Of a DNA stretch of 64,000 nucleotides, positions 38,635-50,291 are shown piece after piece. A program made the position numbers and the translations under genes. Source of the DNA: Arthrobacter agilis. GTDB taxonomy: Bacteria; Actinomycetota; Actinomycetes; Actinomycetales; Micrococcaceae. The DNA lies in contig NZ_NFSC01000028.1 of NCBI RefSeq assembly GCF_002157505.1, positions 62,001-126,000 on the forward strand, in the 5' to 3' direction. Position 1 is the first letter of the stretch. Every line of letters starts with the position of its first letter. The notes under the pieces were generated by a model. It did not search any database. It saw only the letters and a list, made by a program, of their open reading frames with translations, and was not told the DNA's origin.

Positions 38635-38667
38635 GGAGCCGTGCGGGAGATGTCCCTGCACGGCTCC
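38635..38667 (-). terminator. Hairpin after sodA, T-tract-free
   Basis: GGAGCCGTGC (38635-38644) and GCACGGCTCC (38658-38667) form a perfect 10-bp stem. GGGA/TCCC extends it inward, around a GATG loop with one bulged T. It lies about 110 nt after the sodA stop in the direction of transcription, within the 285-bp spacer before gap. No U tract follows. Confidence 0.55.
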
Positions 38668-38774
38668 CACCTTACTCAGGGCGGCGTTGCGCACGCACTC
38701 ATGACGCGATATCGCTCCGGACGGGTGGGCATGATGCGCGCACCCCGTCCGGAGTCGCCCTCGGTCTGCCCTGG

Positions 38775-39404
38775 CTAGAGGCCGGGGGTGATGAGGACGG
38801 ACGCCCCGATCCGGGCCGCCTCGAAGCGGGTCTGGACGTCGGCCCAGTTCACGAGGTTCCACCAGGCCTTGACGTAGTCGGGCTTGACGTTGACGTAGTC
38901 CAGGTAGAACGCGTGCTCCCACATGTCCAGCATCAGCAGCGGGACGGTGCCGACCGGCACGTTGCCCTGCTGGTCGTAGAGCTGCTCGATCACGATGTTC
39001 TTGCCCAGCGGCTCGTACGCCAGCACGGCCCATCCCGAGCCCTGCAGCGAGGTCGCCGCGGCGCTGAAGTGTGCGCGGAACGCGTCGAAGGACCCGAACG
39101 CGTCATCGAGGGCCGCAGCGAGTTCACCCACGGGCTTGTCGCCACCCTCGGGGGACATGTTCTTCCAGAAGATGCTGTGGTTGATGACGCCGCCGACGTG
39201 GAACGCGAGGTCCTTGGACAGCTTGGGGATGGTGCCGAACTCGCCCTTCTCGCGGGCCTCGGCGAGCTGCGCGAGGGCGTCGTTGGCGCCCTTGACGTAG
39301 GTGGCCTGGTGCTTGGAGTGGTGCAGCTCCATGATCCGGCCCGAGATGTGCGGCTCCAGAGCCGCGTAGTCATAGTCGAGATCCGGCAGTACGTATGCGC
39401 TCAC
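38775..39404 (-). CDS. sodA: Superoxide dismutase (Mn/Fe type)
   Basis: This 209-aa enzyme detoxifies superoxide. Metal ligands are visible: H28 in '[13 protein letters not shown]', a His in '[12 protein letters not shown]', and Asp and His in '[15 protein letters not shown]'. The GTG at 39404 follows GGAGG with 6-nt spacing and gives the usual '[14 protein letters not shown]' N-terminus. An earlier ATG would overlap this ribosome site. Confidence 0.95.
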   Translation of the reverse strand: MSAYVLPDLDYDYAALEPHISGRIMELHHSKHQATYVKGANDALAQLAEAREKGEFGTIPKLSKDLAFHVGGVINHSIFWKNMSPEGGDKPVGELAAALDDAFGSFDAFRAHFSAAATSLQGSGWAVLAYEPLGKNIVIEQLYDQQGNVPVGTVPLLMLDMWEHAFYLDYVNVKPDYVKAWWNLVNWADVQTRFEAARIGASVLITPGL

Positions 39405-39522
39405 GTAGTCCTCCATGTAGTGATCCGGGGTACCCGCGCGGTCCGCAGCCCCTCCGGGCGTCCGGACGGCAGGCGGTCCGCTTGATCAGAAGCGGGCTTG
39501 TCGTTCCATCCTATGCATTCAT

Positions 39523-40503
39523 TCACTCGTCGAGCATGTCCGGGGTCACATTGGCGTCGGTCCCCGGGATACCGATGTCGGAGGCCCTCTTGTCGGCCAT
39601 CGCCAGGAGGCGCCGGATGCGACCGGCGATGGCGTCCTTGGTCATCGCCGGGTCCGCGAGGCGGCCGAGTTCGTCGAGGCTCGCCTGCTTGTGGGCCACC
39701 CTCAGCTCCCCGGCATAGCGCAGGTGCTCCGGCACGGTCTCGCCGAGGATCTCGAGGGCACGCTCGACGCGGGCGCCGGCTGCGACCGCCGCCTGCGCGG
39801 AGCGGCGCAGGTTGGCGTCGTCGAAGTTGGCGAGGCGGTTCGCGGTGGCGCGGACCTCCTTGCGCATCCGGCGTTCCTCCCACACCATCAGCGCGTCGTG
39901 GGCGCCCATGCGCGTCAGGAGGGCGGCGATGGTGTCACCGTCGCGGATGACCACCCGGTCCACGCCGCGCACCTCCCGCGCCTTGGCGGCGATGTCCAGC
40001 CGCCGGGCCGCACCCACGAGGGCGAGTGCCGACTCGGGACCCGGACAGGTCACCTCGAGCGAGGAGGAGCGGCCGGGTTCCGTCAGTGAGCCGTGCGCGA
40101 GGAACGCCCCGCGCCAGACGGCCTCGGCGTCCGCCGTCGAACCGTTCACGACGGCGGACGGCAATCCGCGCACCGGACGGCCGCGGCTGTCCAGCAGCCC
40201 GGTCTGTCGGGCGAGGGACTCGCCGTCGCGCACCACCCGGACCACGTAACGGTTCCCCCGCTTCAGGGCTCCGCCCGTGACGACGATGATCTCGCTGGTG
40301 TGTCCGTAGACCTCGGCGATGGCGGCCCGGAGCCTGCGAGCCGTCGAGGCGAGGTCCACTTCGGCCTCGATGACGATCCTGCCGGAGATGATGTGGAGGC
40401 CCCCGGCGAATCTCAGCAGCGCGGACACTTCGGCCTTGCGGACCGAGGACTTCTTGACGTCGAGGTGGGACAGCTCCTCTTTGACGTCGGCGGTCAGGGC
40501 CAC
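39523..40503 (-). CDS. whiA: WhiA, sporulation/cell-division regulator
   Basis: This 326-aa protein combines a LAGLIDADG-homing-endonuclease-like N-terminal domain with a C-terminal helix-turn-helix. Family features are '[13 protein letters not shown]', '[17 protein letters not shown]', '[11 protein letters not shown]', '[14 protein letters not shown]' and '[19 protein letters not shown]'. WhiA controls septation and cell-cycle genes in actinobacteria. The GTG at 40503 follows AGGAG. yvcK ends 10 nt upstream, and rapZ-yvcK-whiA is the conserved order. Confidence 0.94.
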   Translation of the reverse strand: MALTADVKEELSHLDVKKSSVRKAEVSALLRFAGGLHIISGRIVIEAEVDLASTARRLRAAIAEVYGHTSEIIVVTGGALKRGNRYVVRVVRDGESLARQTGLLDSRGRPVRGLPSAVVNGSTADAEAVWRGAFLAHGSLTEPGRSSSLEVTCPGPESALALVGAARRLDIAAKAREVRGVDRVVIRDGDTIAALLTRMGAHDALMVWEERRMRKEVRATANRLANFDDANLRRSAQAAVAAGARVERALEILGETVPEHLRYAGELRVAHKQASLDELGRLADPAMTKDAIAGRIRRLLAMADKRASDIGIPGTDANVTPDMLDE

Positions 40504-40513
40504 AGATACACTC

Positions 40514-41539
40514 CTAGTTCTCCCCAAACATGTCGTTGTAGGACGTCGCCAGCCGCAGCGGGTCGTGCACGGGCTTACCGGTCGAAACCCCCACTGTACC
40601 GAAGACGGCGCGTCCACCCATCCCTGCCACGGCTCGCTCGAACTCGGACCGGTCCCCTATCACCGCGGGATCGGCGAGCACCACGTCCACCGTGAAATCC
40701 GGGGCGTACCGGCGGATCACGTTCAGGTGGTCGATGGCACTCATGCCCTGCGTCTCCTTGGTGTCGTTGCTCAGGTTCATCGTGAGGCACCGCCGCGCGG
40801 AGGTGCGGCACAGCGCGCCGCGGAGCTCGGGAAGCAGCAGGTGGGGCAGCACCGAGGTGTACCAGGACCCGGGCCCGAGGATCACCCAGTCGGCCAGTTC
40901 GATGGCCTCCAGCGCGTCCTTGCAGGCAGGAGCCGCCGGCGGGAGGAGCCGGACGTTGCTCACGTTGCCGGATTCCGCGGCGACCGCCAGCTCCGCCTGT
41001 CCGCTGACCGTGCGGACCCGGAGGGAGCCGTGCACCTCGCTGAGCACGTCGCCCTCGATCGTGAGTGGCACGCTCGCCATCGGGAGGACCCTGCCGCGCG
41101 CCCCGAGGAGGGCGCCGGCCCACTGCAGGCCCGCCACCGGGTCGCCCAGCAGTTCCCAGAGTGTGACGATGAGGAGGTTGCCCATGGCGTGGCCGTCGAG
41201 CGATCCCTCGACGCCGTCCCGCGACGTGAAGCGGTGCTGCATGACGTCCCGCCAGGTGCGGCCCCAGTCCGTGTCGTCGCACAGGGCGGACAGTGCCATG
41301 CGGAGGTCGCCGGGAGGCAGCACCCCGAGTTCCCGCCGGAGCATCCCCGAGGATCCCCCGTCGTCGGCCACCGTCACCACGGCGGTCAGTTCCTGCGTGA
41401 GGAGCCGCAGGGCGGACAGCGACGCGGACAGTCCGTGCCCCCCGCCGAGGGCGACGACGGTCGGACCTGCGCCGCCCTCACCCTTCCTGCGCGCCGCCGG
41501 AGGGACGAGGGGAAGGGGCCCCGAGAACAGCGCCGCCAC
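40514..41539 (-). CDS. yvcK: YvcK/CofD-like gluconeogenesis factor
   Basis: This 341-aa protein has a CofD-like fold. It begins with a 25-residue variable leader, then '[20 protein letters not shown]', '[15 protein letters not shown]', '[18 protein letters not shown]' and '[18 protein letters not shown]'. YvcK proteins affect carbon flux and cell-wall synthesis and bind UDP-sugars in some species. The GTG start overlaps the rapZ stop by 1 nt. Confidence 0.92.
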   Translation of the reverse strand: MAALFSGPLPLVPPAARRKGEGGAGPTVVALGGGHGLSASLSALRLLTQELTAVVTVADDGGSSGMLRRELGVLPPGDLRMALSALCDDTDWGRTWRDVMQHRFTSRDGVEGSLDGHAMGNLLIVTLWELLGDPVAGLQWAGALLGARGRVLPMASVPLTIEGDVLSEVHGSLRVRTVSGQAELAVAAESGNVSNVRLLPPAAPACKDALEAIELADWVILGPGSWYTSVLPHLLLPELRGALCRTSARRCLTMNLSNDTKETQGMSAIDHLNVIRRYAPDFTVDVVLADPAVIGDRSEFERAVAGMGGRAVFGTVGVSTGKPVHDPLRLATSYNDMFGEN

Positions 41540-42438
41540 TATTCACGCCCGAGGTCGCGGTGGTGCGCGGTGACCTGCACGCCCGGCAGCTGGGCCAGTC
41601 GCTGGGCGATCTCCTCCGTCACCGCGACCGACCGGTGCTTCCCGCCGGTGCACCCGACGGCGATGGTCGCGTAGTGCTTGTTCTCGCGGCGGTAGCCGTC
41701 CAGGACGGGGACCAGCGCGTTCACATACCGGTCGATGAAGTCGCCCGCGCCCTGGGCTCCGAGGACGTAGTCGCGGACGGGCTCGTCCAGTCCCGTCTGG
41801 GGGCGCAGGACGGGCACCCAGTGGGGGTTGGGGATGAACCGGACGTCCGCAACGTAGTTGGCGTCGACCGGGAGCCCGTACTTGAAGCCGAAGCTCATCA
41901 CGTTGAGCCGCAGGACGATGGGACCGGACTCGGAGAACAGCTCGGTGACGCTCGTGGCGAGGGCGTGCACGTTCAGGTCGCTCGTGTCGATCACGATGTC
42001 CGAGGACTGCTTGATGTCCTTCAGCACGTCGCGTTCCGCAGCGATGCCGTCCAGGATGCGGCCGTCACCCTGCAGCGGGTGGGGGCGCCGGCCCTGTTCG
42101 AAGCGCCGCACCAGCACTGTGTCGTCCGCGTCGAGGAAGAGCACCCGGTAGTCGACCCCCGCCGACCGCAGGCTCTCGAGGGAGGCCTTGATGTCGTGGA
42201 AGAGCTCCTTGCCGCGCACGTCGATGACGACGGCCAGCTTGGGGATGGACTGCGGCGTGCGCGCCACGAGCTCGGTCAGCGTCGTGAGCATCTGCGGCGG
42301 GAGGTTCTCCACCACGTACCAGCCGTGGTCCTCCAGCGCGTTCGCGGCCGTACTGCGCCCGGCCCCCGACATGCCGGTCACCACCAGCAGCTCGGATTCG
42401 GTGGGTTTGACCGGAGTCAGGCTCGTGGCCTCAGTCAT
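41539..42438 (-). CDS. rapZ: RapZ-like nucleotide-binding protein
   Basis: This is a 299-aa protein. The P-loop reads GMSGAGRST, with Arg in place of the usual Lys, as is common in actinobacterial members. Other blocks are '[15 protein letters not shown]', '[21 protein letters not shown]', 'RRPHPL' and '[14 protein letters not shown]'. In E. coli RapZ controls amino-sugar synthesis via a small RNA. The role here is unproven. It is 99 nt downstream of uvrC. Confidence 0.93.
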   Translation of the reverse strand: MTEATSLTPVKPTESELLVVTGMSGAGRSTAANALEDHGWYVVENLPPQMLTTLTELVARTPQSIPKLAVVIDVRGKELFHDIKASLESLRSAGVDYRVLFLDADDTVLVRRFEQGRRPHPLQGDGRILDGIAAERDVLKDIKQSSDIVIDTSDLNVHALATSVTELFSESGPIVLRLNVMSFGFKYGLPVDANYVADVRFIPNPHWVPVLRPQTGLDEPVRDYVLGAQGAGDFIDRYVNALVPVLDGYRRENKHYATIAVGCTGGKHRSVAVTEEIAQRLAQLPGVQVTAHHRDLGRE

Positions 42439-42537
42439 ATCGTGGTGCGTCCGTTCCGGCTCGACGGGGCACCCCGGTGATCGGGCCTGCCCTGGTGCGG
42501 TCTCAGCGGCGCTCCTGCGGCCGCTCCTTCAGCCTAG

Positions 42538-44571
42538 CTAATCTTCGATGATCTCGCCCGTGGTCATGTTCACGGCCGGGGCGGGGGCGTTCTCGACGGC
42601 GAGGGACGTGCGGATGGTCTCGGCGAGTGCGGGGCCCACGCCGGGTACCTCCACGAGCTCCTCCACGGTGGCCGCCCGGATCTTCTTGACGGAGCCGAAG
42701 TGCTTGAGCAGGGCCTTGCGCTTCGCCGGACCGAGTCCGGCGACCTCGTCGAGGGCCGACGCCGTCATGGACTTGCCGCGCTTCTGCCGGTGGAACGTGA
42801 TGGCGAAGCGGTGGGCCTCGTCGCGGATCCGCTGCAGCAGGAACAGGCCCTCGGATGCCCGGGGAAGGATGACCGGGAACTCGCTGTCCTGGATCCACAC
42901 CTCCTCGAGGCGCTTGGCGAGGCCGATCACGAAGACGTCGTCGATCCCGAGGTCCGCCAGCGCGCGCGAGGCAGCGGCCACCTGCGGCGGTCCGCCGTCG
43001 ACGACGACGAGGCTGGGCGGATACGCGAAGCGGTTGCGGGAGATCGCCGTCGTCGTGTCCCGGATGGGCTCGCCCTGCGCGTCGACGTCGGGGTGCTCGA
43101 GGACCGACGCGTCGTCGTCCACCGGGTCGACGTCGGGATCCGGACCGGCAGCGCGCTGCTCCCCGCTCTTCCCGGCGAGGTAGTTGCGGAACCGGCGGTG
43201 GATCACGTCGTACATCGAGGCGGTGTCGTCCCGCGCGGCGTCACCGGTGATGGAGAACTTCCGGTACTCGGACTTCCGGGGCAGGCCGTCCTCGACGACG
43301 ACCATGGAGGCCACCACATTGGTGCCCTGCACGTGCGAGATGTCGAAGCACTCGATGCGCATCAGCGGCTGCGGCAGGTCGAGGGCTTCCTGCAGCTCCT
43401 GCAGGGCGGCCGACCGCGTGGTGATGTCGCCGGCCCTGCGGCTCTTGTGCAGGCGCAGGGCGTCCGCGGCGTTCTGCTCCACGGTGCCCAGGAGCGTGGC
43501 CTTGTCGCCGCGCTGCGGCACCCGCACGTCGACGCGCGCCCCCCGGAGGCCCCGGAGCCATTCGAGCATCTGGTCGGAGTTGCTGGGCAGGACCGGGACG
43601 AGGACCTCGCGCGGGATCTGCTCGTTGCTGCTGCTGCCCTCACCGTAGACCTGCTGGAGCAAGTGCTCCACGAGGTCCGGCGTGTCCATGTCCTCGACCT
43701 TCTCGACCACCCAGCCGCGCTGTCCCCGGATCCTGCCGCCCCGGACGTGGAAGACCTGCGCCGCCGCCTCGAGTTCGTCCTCCTTGAGGGCGAAGATGTC
43801 CGCGTCGGTGTCCTCGCTGAGCACGACGGTGTTGCGCTCGAACACCCGGCGGAGTGCCGCGATGTCGTCGCGCAGGCGGGCGGCCGTCTCGTAGTCGAGC
43901 TCGGCGACGGCAGCGGCCATCTTCTTCTCGAGCCCGGAGATGAACTTCTTCGCCTCCCCGGACATGAAGTCGCAGAACTCCCCGGCGAGGGCCTTGTGGT
44001 CCTCGGGACTGATGCGTCCGACGCAGGGTGCGGAGCACTTGTCGATGTAGCCGAGAAGGCACGGCCGACCGGTCCGCTCCGCACGCTTGAACACCCCACT
44101 GCTGCAGGTCCGGACCGGGAAGACGCGGAGCATCGTGTCGACGGTCTCGCGGATGGCCTTGGCGGGGTAGAACGGGCCGAAGTAGCGCGTGTCCTTCTTC
44201 TTGTCGCCGCGCATCACCTGCACGCGCGGGTACTTCTCCCCCATGGTGACGGCGAGGTAGGGGTAGGACTTGTCGTCGCGGAACATGACGTTGAACCGCG
44301 GATTGAATTCCTTGATCCACGTGTACTCGAGCTGGAGCGCCTCGAGTTCACTCCCGACGACGGTCCACTCGACGCTCGCGGCGGTGAACACCATGCTCCG
44401 CGTCTTGGCAAGCAGGCCCTGGGGGTTCGCGAAGTAGGAATTCAGGCGTGAGCGCAGGTTCTTGGCCTTGCCGACATAGATGACCCTGCCGTGCTCGTCC
44501 CGGAAGCGGTAGACGCCCGGATCGAGCGGGATCTCGCCTGTCTTCGGCCGGTAGGTTACTGGGTTCGCCAC
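42538..44571 (-). CDS. uvrC: UvrC, excision nuclease subunit
   Basis: This 677-aa protein has an N-terminal GIY-YIG nuclease domain ('[26 protein letters not shown]', in pieces), a UVR motif near residue 220 for UvrB contact, an RNase H-like C-terminal nuclease ('[19 protein letters not shown]') and two helix-hairpin-helix motifs at the end ('[15 protein letters not shown]', '[12 protein letters not shown]'). The GTG at 44571 gives the family N-terminus. An ATG nine bases upstream is the alternative. Confidence 0.95.
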   Translation of the reverse strand: MANPVTYRPKTGEIPLDPGVYRFRDEHGRVIYVGKAKNLRSRLNSYFANPQGLLAKTRSMVFTAASVEWTVVGSELEALQLEYTWIKEFNPRFNVMFRDDKSYPYLAVTMGEKYPRVQVMRGDKKKDTRYFGPFYPAKAIRETVDTMLRVFPVRTCSSGVFKRAERTGRPCLLGYIDKCSAPCVGRISPEDHKALAGEFCDFMSGEAKKFISGLEKKMAAAVAELDYETAARLRDDIAALRRVFERNTVVLSEDTDADIFALKEDELEAAAQVFHVRGGRIRGQRGWVVEKVEDMDTPDLVEHLLQQVYGEGSSSNEQIPREVLVPVLPSNSDQMLEWLRGLRGARVDVRVPQRGDKATLLGTVEQNAADALRLHKSRRAGDITTRSAALQELQEALDLPQPLMRIECFDISHVQGTNVVASMVVVEDGLPRKSEYRKFSITGDAARDDTASMYDVIHRRFRNYLAGKSGEQRAAGPDPDVDPVDDDASVLEHPDVDAQGEPIRDTTTAISRNRFAYPPSLVVVDGGPPQVAAASRALADLGIDDVFVIGLAKRLEEVWIQDSEFPVILPRASEGLFLLQRIRDEAHRFAITFHRQKRGKSMTASALDEVAGLGPAKRKALLKHFGSVKKIRAATVEELVEVPGVGPALAETIRTSLAVENAPAPAVNMTTGEIIED

Positions 44572-44671
44572 GCCTTTCATCCTAGGACGGGGCGGCGACG
44601 GTCGCAGACCGGGGCACCGCTTTCCGCTGACCGCTGACGCGGATCCGCCCGCGCTGCCGGAGCTTCGAGTC

Positions 44672-45340
44672 CTACTCGGTCGCATGAGTCTGGTTGTAGT
44701 GCGGCACCCGTTCCTGGCCGGTGAGGGCGGCGATGCTGTCCATGATGGCGTCCGTCGCGCTACGCCGGGCCGGGAGCGGGTGGCCGGGCCCGGTCATCGC
44801 GAAGACGAGCGGCTCCCCGATGCGCATGGTGAAGTGCTGCGGACGGACTCCCTTCTTCCCCGCGGGCTGGAGGGCCTCCGTGCCGAGAAGGCCGACGGGA
44901 ACCACGGGCGCTCCGGTGGTGAGCGCGAGCCAGCCGACGCCGGTCCTCCCCCGATAGAGCCGGCCGTCGCGCGAGCGGGTCCCCTCGGGGTAGATCCCGA
45001 CGCCGTCGCCCTGCTCCAGCAGGTCGAGGAGTGTCCTGAGCGCCTGGACACTGGCGGCCTGCTGCCCGCGCTCCACAGGGATGGAGCCGACGCCCTCGAA
45101 GAACGACTTCATGAGGGCCCCCTTCACTCCCCTCCCCGTGAAGTACTCGGCCTTCGCGAAGAACGCGACCGGCCGCGGCATGAGCGCCTGCACCAGCACG
45201 CTGTCGAGGAAGGACAGGTGGTTCGACGCGACGATGAAGGGACCGTCCTTCGGGACGTTCCCGAGCCCTTCGACGGTGGGCCGGCAGAGGCCGGCGATGA
45301 GTCCGCGCGTCGTGCTGCGCGTCAGGTCATAGACCCCCAC
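44672..45340 (-). CDS. 1-acyl-sn-glycerol-3-phosphate acyltransferase (PlsC-like)
   Basis: This 222-aa acyltransferase acts in phospholipid synthesis. The catalytic block is '[18 protein letters not shown]' (NHxxxxD), followed by '[13 protein letters not shown]', '[22 protein letters not shown]' (in pieces) and 'PVVPVGLLG'. The GTG at 45340 follows GGAGG and lies inside the 3' end of the HAD gene, overlapping it by 14 nt, so the two are coupled. Confidence 0.92.
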   Translation of the reverse strand: MGVYDLTRSTTRGLIAGLCRPTVEGLGNVPKDGPFIVASNHLSFLDSVLVQALMPRPVAFFAKAEYFTGRGVKGALMKSFFEGVGSIPVERGQQAASVQALRTLLDLLEQGDGVGIYPEGTRSRDGRLYRGRTGVGWLALTTGAPVVPVGLLGTEALQPAGKKGVRPQHFTMRIGEPLVFAMTGPGHPLPARRSATDAIMDSIAALTGQERVPHYNQTHATE

Positions 45341-46013
45341 GGAGCACCTCCAGCAGCTCCTCGGCGGACTGCACGACGGCGGCCGCCCCCGCGTCCTCCA
45401 GCTCTCCGGGAGCGGCGAACCCCCATGCGACACCGATGCAGGCCAGGCCGTTCGCGAGAGCGCCCTCCACGTCGTGCCGGCGGTCTCCGACCATCACCGC
45501 CCGACCAGCGACCACGCGACCAGCGACCACCCCGTCGGCATGCCGCCCGTGGTGTTCGAGCGCCGCCCGGATGATGGGTTCCTTGCCGCCGACCGTGGCG
45601 GCTTCGTCGCGCGGGGAGCCGTGCACCGACGCGAAGAGGTGCCGCAGGCCCTGCGCCTCGAGGAGCTCCTCGGCGAGCCATTCGGGCTTCTGGGTCGCGA
45701 CGGCGACCACCGCTCCCCCCTCGGCGAGTGCTTCCACGCAGCGGGCGACGCCCGGGTAGGGACGGCTCTGCGCCATGCCGTTCGAGACGTAGCCCGCCCG
45801 ATAGGTGGACATCACCTCGGGCACACGCGTTGCGGGCACTCCGGCCAGCGCGGTGAGGGAGTGCACCAGAGGGGGTCCGACCATGGCCTGCAGGGCGTCG
45901 TCGTCGGGCACAGGCAGGCCGTGGCTCCGCAGCGCCGAACTGATGCCTCCGGTGATGGCTCCCGCAGGGTCGACGAGCGTCCCGTCGAGGTCGAAGAGTA
46001 TCAGTGCATGCAT
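45327..46013 (-). CDS. HAD family hydrolase (phosphoglycolate phosphatase-like)
   Basis: This 228-aa phosphatase has HAD motif I 'LILFDLDGTLVD' (nucleophile D8, acid D10), motif II near 'VVAVATQKP' (Thr), a lysine in 'GGKEPIIRAAL' and motif III 'AVMVGDRRHDVEGA'. It resembles Gph/PpaX. A short direct duplication encodes 'VVAGRVVAGRAVM' just before motif III. The substrate is unknown. Confidence 0.88.
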   Translation of the reverse strand: MHALILFDLDGTLVDPAGAITGGISSALRSHGLPVPDDDALQAMVGPPLVHSLTALAGVPATRVPEVMSTYRAGYVSNGMAQSRPYPGVARCVEALAEGGAVVAVATQKPEWLAEELLEAQGLRHLFASVHGSPRDEAATVGGKEPIIRAALEHHGRHADGVVAGRVVAGRAVMVGDRRHDVEGALANGLACIGVAWGFAAPGELEDAGAAAVVQSAEELLEVLRGGL

Positions 46014-46041
46014 ATTCGCCACCGGGCAAGCTTGCCATAGC

Positions 46042-46078
46042 ACCGGGGAGGGCATGCATTCCGCATGCCCTCCCCGGT
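46042..46078 (-). terminator. Sixteen-bp hairpin downstream of uvrA
   Basis: ACCGGGGAGGGCATGC (46042-46057) and GCATGCCCTCCCCGGT (46063-46078) form a perfect 16-bp stem around ATTCC. It lies 38 nt after the uvrA stop and 29 nt before the HAD start. No T tract follows. Confidence 0.75.
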
Positions 46079-46115
46079 ATATCCACGGCACCTATATCCA
46101 CGACGCCGCGAGTCG

Positions 46116-49025
<2,910 letters not shown>

Positions 49026-49031
49026 CAGATA

Positions 49032-49068
49032 ACTGTAGGGGAAAACGCGTTCGAAGACATATTCGAAC
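49032..49068 (-). promoter_or_regulatory. uvrA promoter with LexA-like box, probably leaderless
   Basis: GTTCGAA (49049-49055) and TTCGAAC (49062-49068) form a 7-bp inverted repeat with a 6-nt spacer. Inside it, CGAA-N6-TTCG matches the CGAACATATGTTCG SOS box at 11 of 14 positions. A leftward -10-like TACAGT (49037-49032) ends 6 nt before the GTG, and no ribosome site is present. The box covers the -35 position. Confidence 0.6.
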
Positions 49069-49110
49069 AGTCCCTTCCCCGCGCCGTTCTGGCACCTCCG
49101 GCGCCGTCGT

Positions 49111-49488
49111 TCACGCTCGGCGCAATGCCGCCCGCACGATAGCCACGGCGTCACTCTCCGACAGCCCCGCGGAGTGCACGACGGCGGCGAACCCGTCGGC
49201 GGCGTCGGCCACCCGGCGGCGGGCGTCGTCGCCCCCTGCCGTGATGACGGTCCCGGCCCGCCCCCGTGTCTCCACGACGCCGGCCTGCTCCAGTTCCCGG
49301 TAGGCGCGCGCCACGGTGTTGGCGGCGATGCCGAGGTGTGCTGCGAGCGCGCGTACCGGCGGCAGCCGGGTCCCGACGGACGCCTTGCCCGTGTTGGCGG
49401 CGGCCAGGATGGCCTGCTTGATCTGCTCGAAGGGCGGCACCGTACTCTTGGGATCCAACTTCAGCCAGCGGGGGATGTCCTGCTCCAC
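49111..49488 (-). CDS. GntR family (YtrA-like) transcriptional regulator
   Basis: This 125-aa protein has a GntR winged helix: '[17 protein letters not shown]', '[20 protein letters not shown]' and '[22 protein letters not shown]'. A short 45-residue C-terminal tail follows, the YtrA-type architecture. Such regulators often control ABC exporters. None adjoins it here. The GTG at 49488 follows AAGGA. It is divergent from the MBL gene. Confidence 0.88.
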   Translation of the reverse strand: MEQDIPRWLKLDPKSTVPPFEQIKQAILAAANTGKASVGTRLPPVRALAAHLGIAANTVARAYRELEQAGVVETRGRAGTVITAGGDDARRRVADAADGFAAVVHSAGLSESDAVAIVRAALRRA

Positions 49489-49613
49489 GCCCGTCCTTCC
49501 ATGACCATCGTGCTCGGCGACAGGCCCGGCGGCCGTGTCTCCCTGCACCCTACCGCCGTCGGACCCGCCGCCCGGCCGCTTCCACTGGAGGGCGCCCTGC
49601 CTACACTGGGCAC

Positions 49614-50252
49614 ATGTATGACCTCAGCGAAGTGACGATCCGCAGCATCTCGGTGTCCGAGATGGACAACAACGTGTACCTGCTGACCTCCAGGTCCAGC
49701 GGCGCCCAGGTGCTCATCGACGCCGCCGACGACGCGCACGCCATCCTCGGGCTGCTCGCGGACGCGCAGGAGGACACGGACGCCGAGGCCCGGGTGGCTC
49801 TCATCGTCACGACCCACTCGCACTGGGACCATGTGCGGGCGCTGGCCGAGGTCAAGGAGGCGACGGGAGCCCGTACCGCTGCCGGTGCGGACGACGTCGC
49901 GGACATCGCCGTGCCGACCGACGTCCCGCTGCGGCACGGCGACGTCGGCTCCTTCGAGGGATTCGACCTCGAGGCGATCCACCTGCGGGGCCACACGCCG
50001 GGGTCCGTCACGCTGCTCTACCGTGACCCCTCCGGCCCGGCGCACCTCTTCACGGGCGACTCCCTGTTCCCCGGCGGCGTCGGCAACACGCAGGGCGACC
50101 CGGAGCGCTTCGCCTCGCTCTACGAGGACGTCTCCACCCGCATCTTCGACTACCTGCCGGACGACACGGTCGTTCATCCGGGGCACGGGAAGGGCACGAC
50201 GCTCGGCGCGGAGCGCGGCTCCCTCGCGGAATGGAAGCAGCGCGGCTGGTAG
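49614..50252 (+). CDS. MBL-fold metallo-hydrolase (glyoxalase II-like)
   Basis: This 212-aa enzyme has the metal motif H68-x-H70-x-D72-H73 in 'TTHSHWDHVRAL', then 'HLRGHTPGSVTLLY', 'LFTGDSLFPGGVG' and 'VHPGHGKGTTLG', the full MBL ligand set. Hydroxyacylglutathione hydrolases have this pattern, but actinobacteria use other thiols, so the substrate is open. It is 39 nt ahead of the helicase gene. Confidence 0.9.
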   Translation: MYDLSEVTIRSISVSEMDNNVYLLTSRSSGAQVLIDAADDAHAILGLLADAQEDTDAEARVALIVTTHSHWDHVRALAEVKEATGARTAAGADDVADIAVPTDVPLRHGDVGSFEGFDLEAIHLRGHTPGSVTLLYRDPSGPAHLFTGDSLFPGGVGNTQGDPERFASLYEDVSTRIFDYLPDDTVVHPGHGKGTTLGAERGSLAEWKQRGW

Positions 50253-50291
50253 CGGAGGTACCACCGGCGCCACCGGTAGGCTGAAGAAACC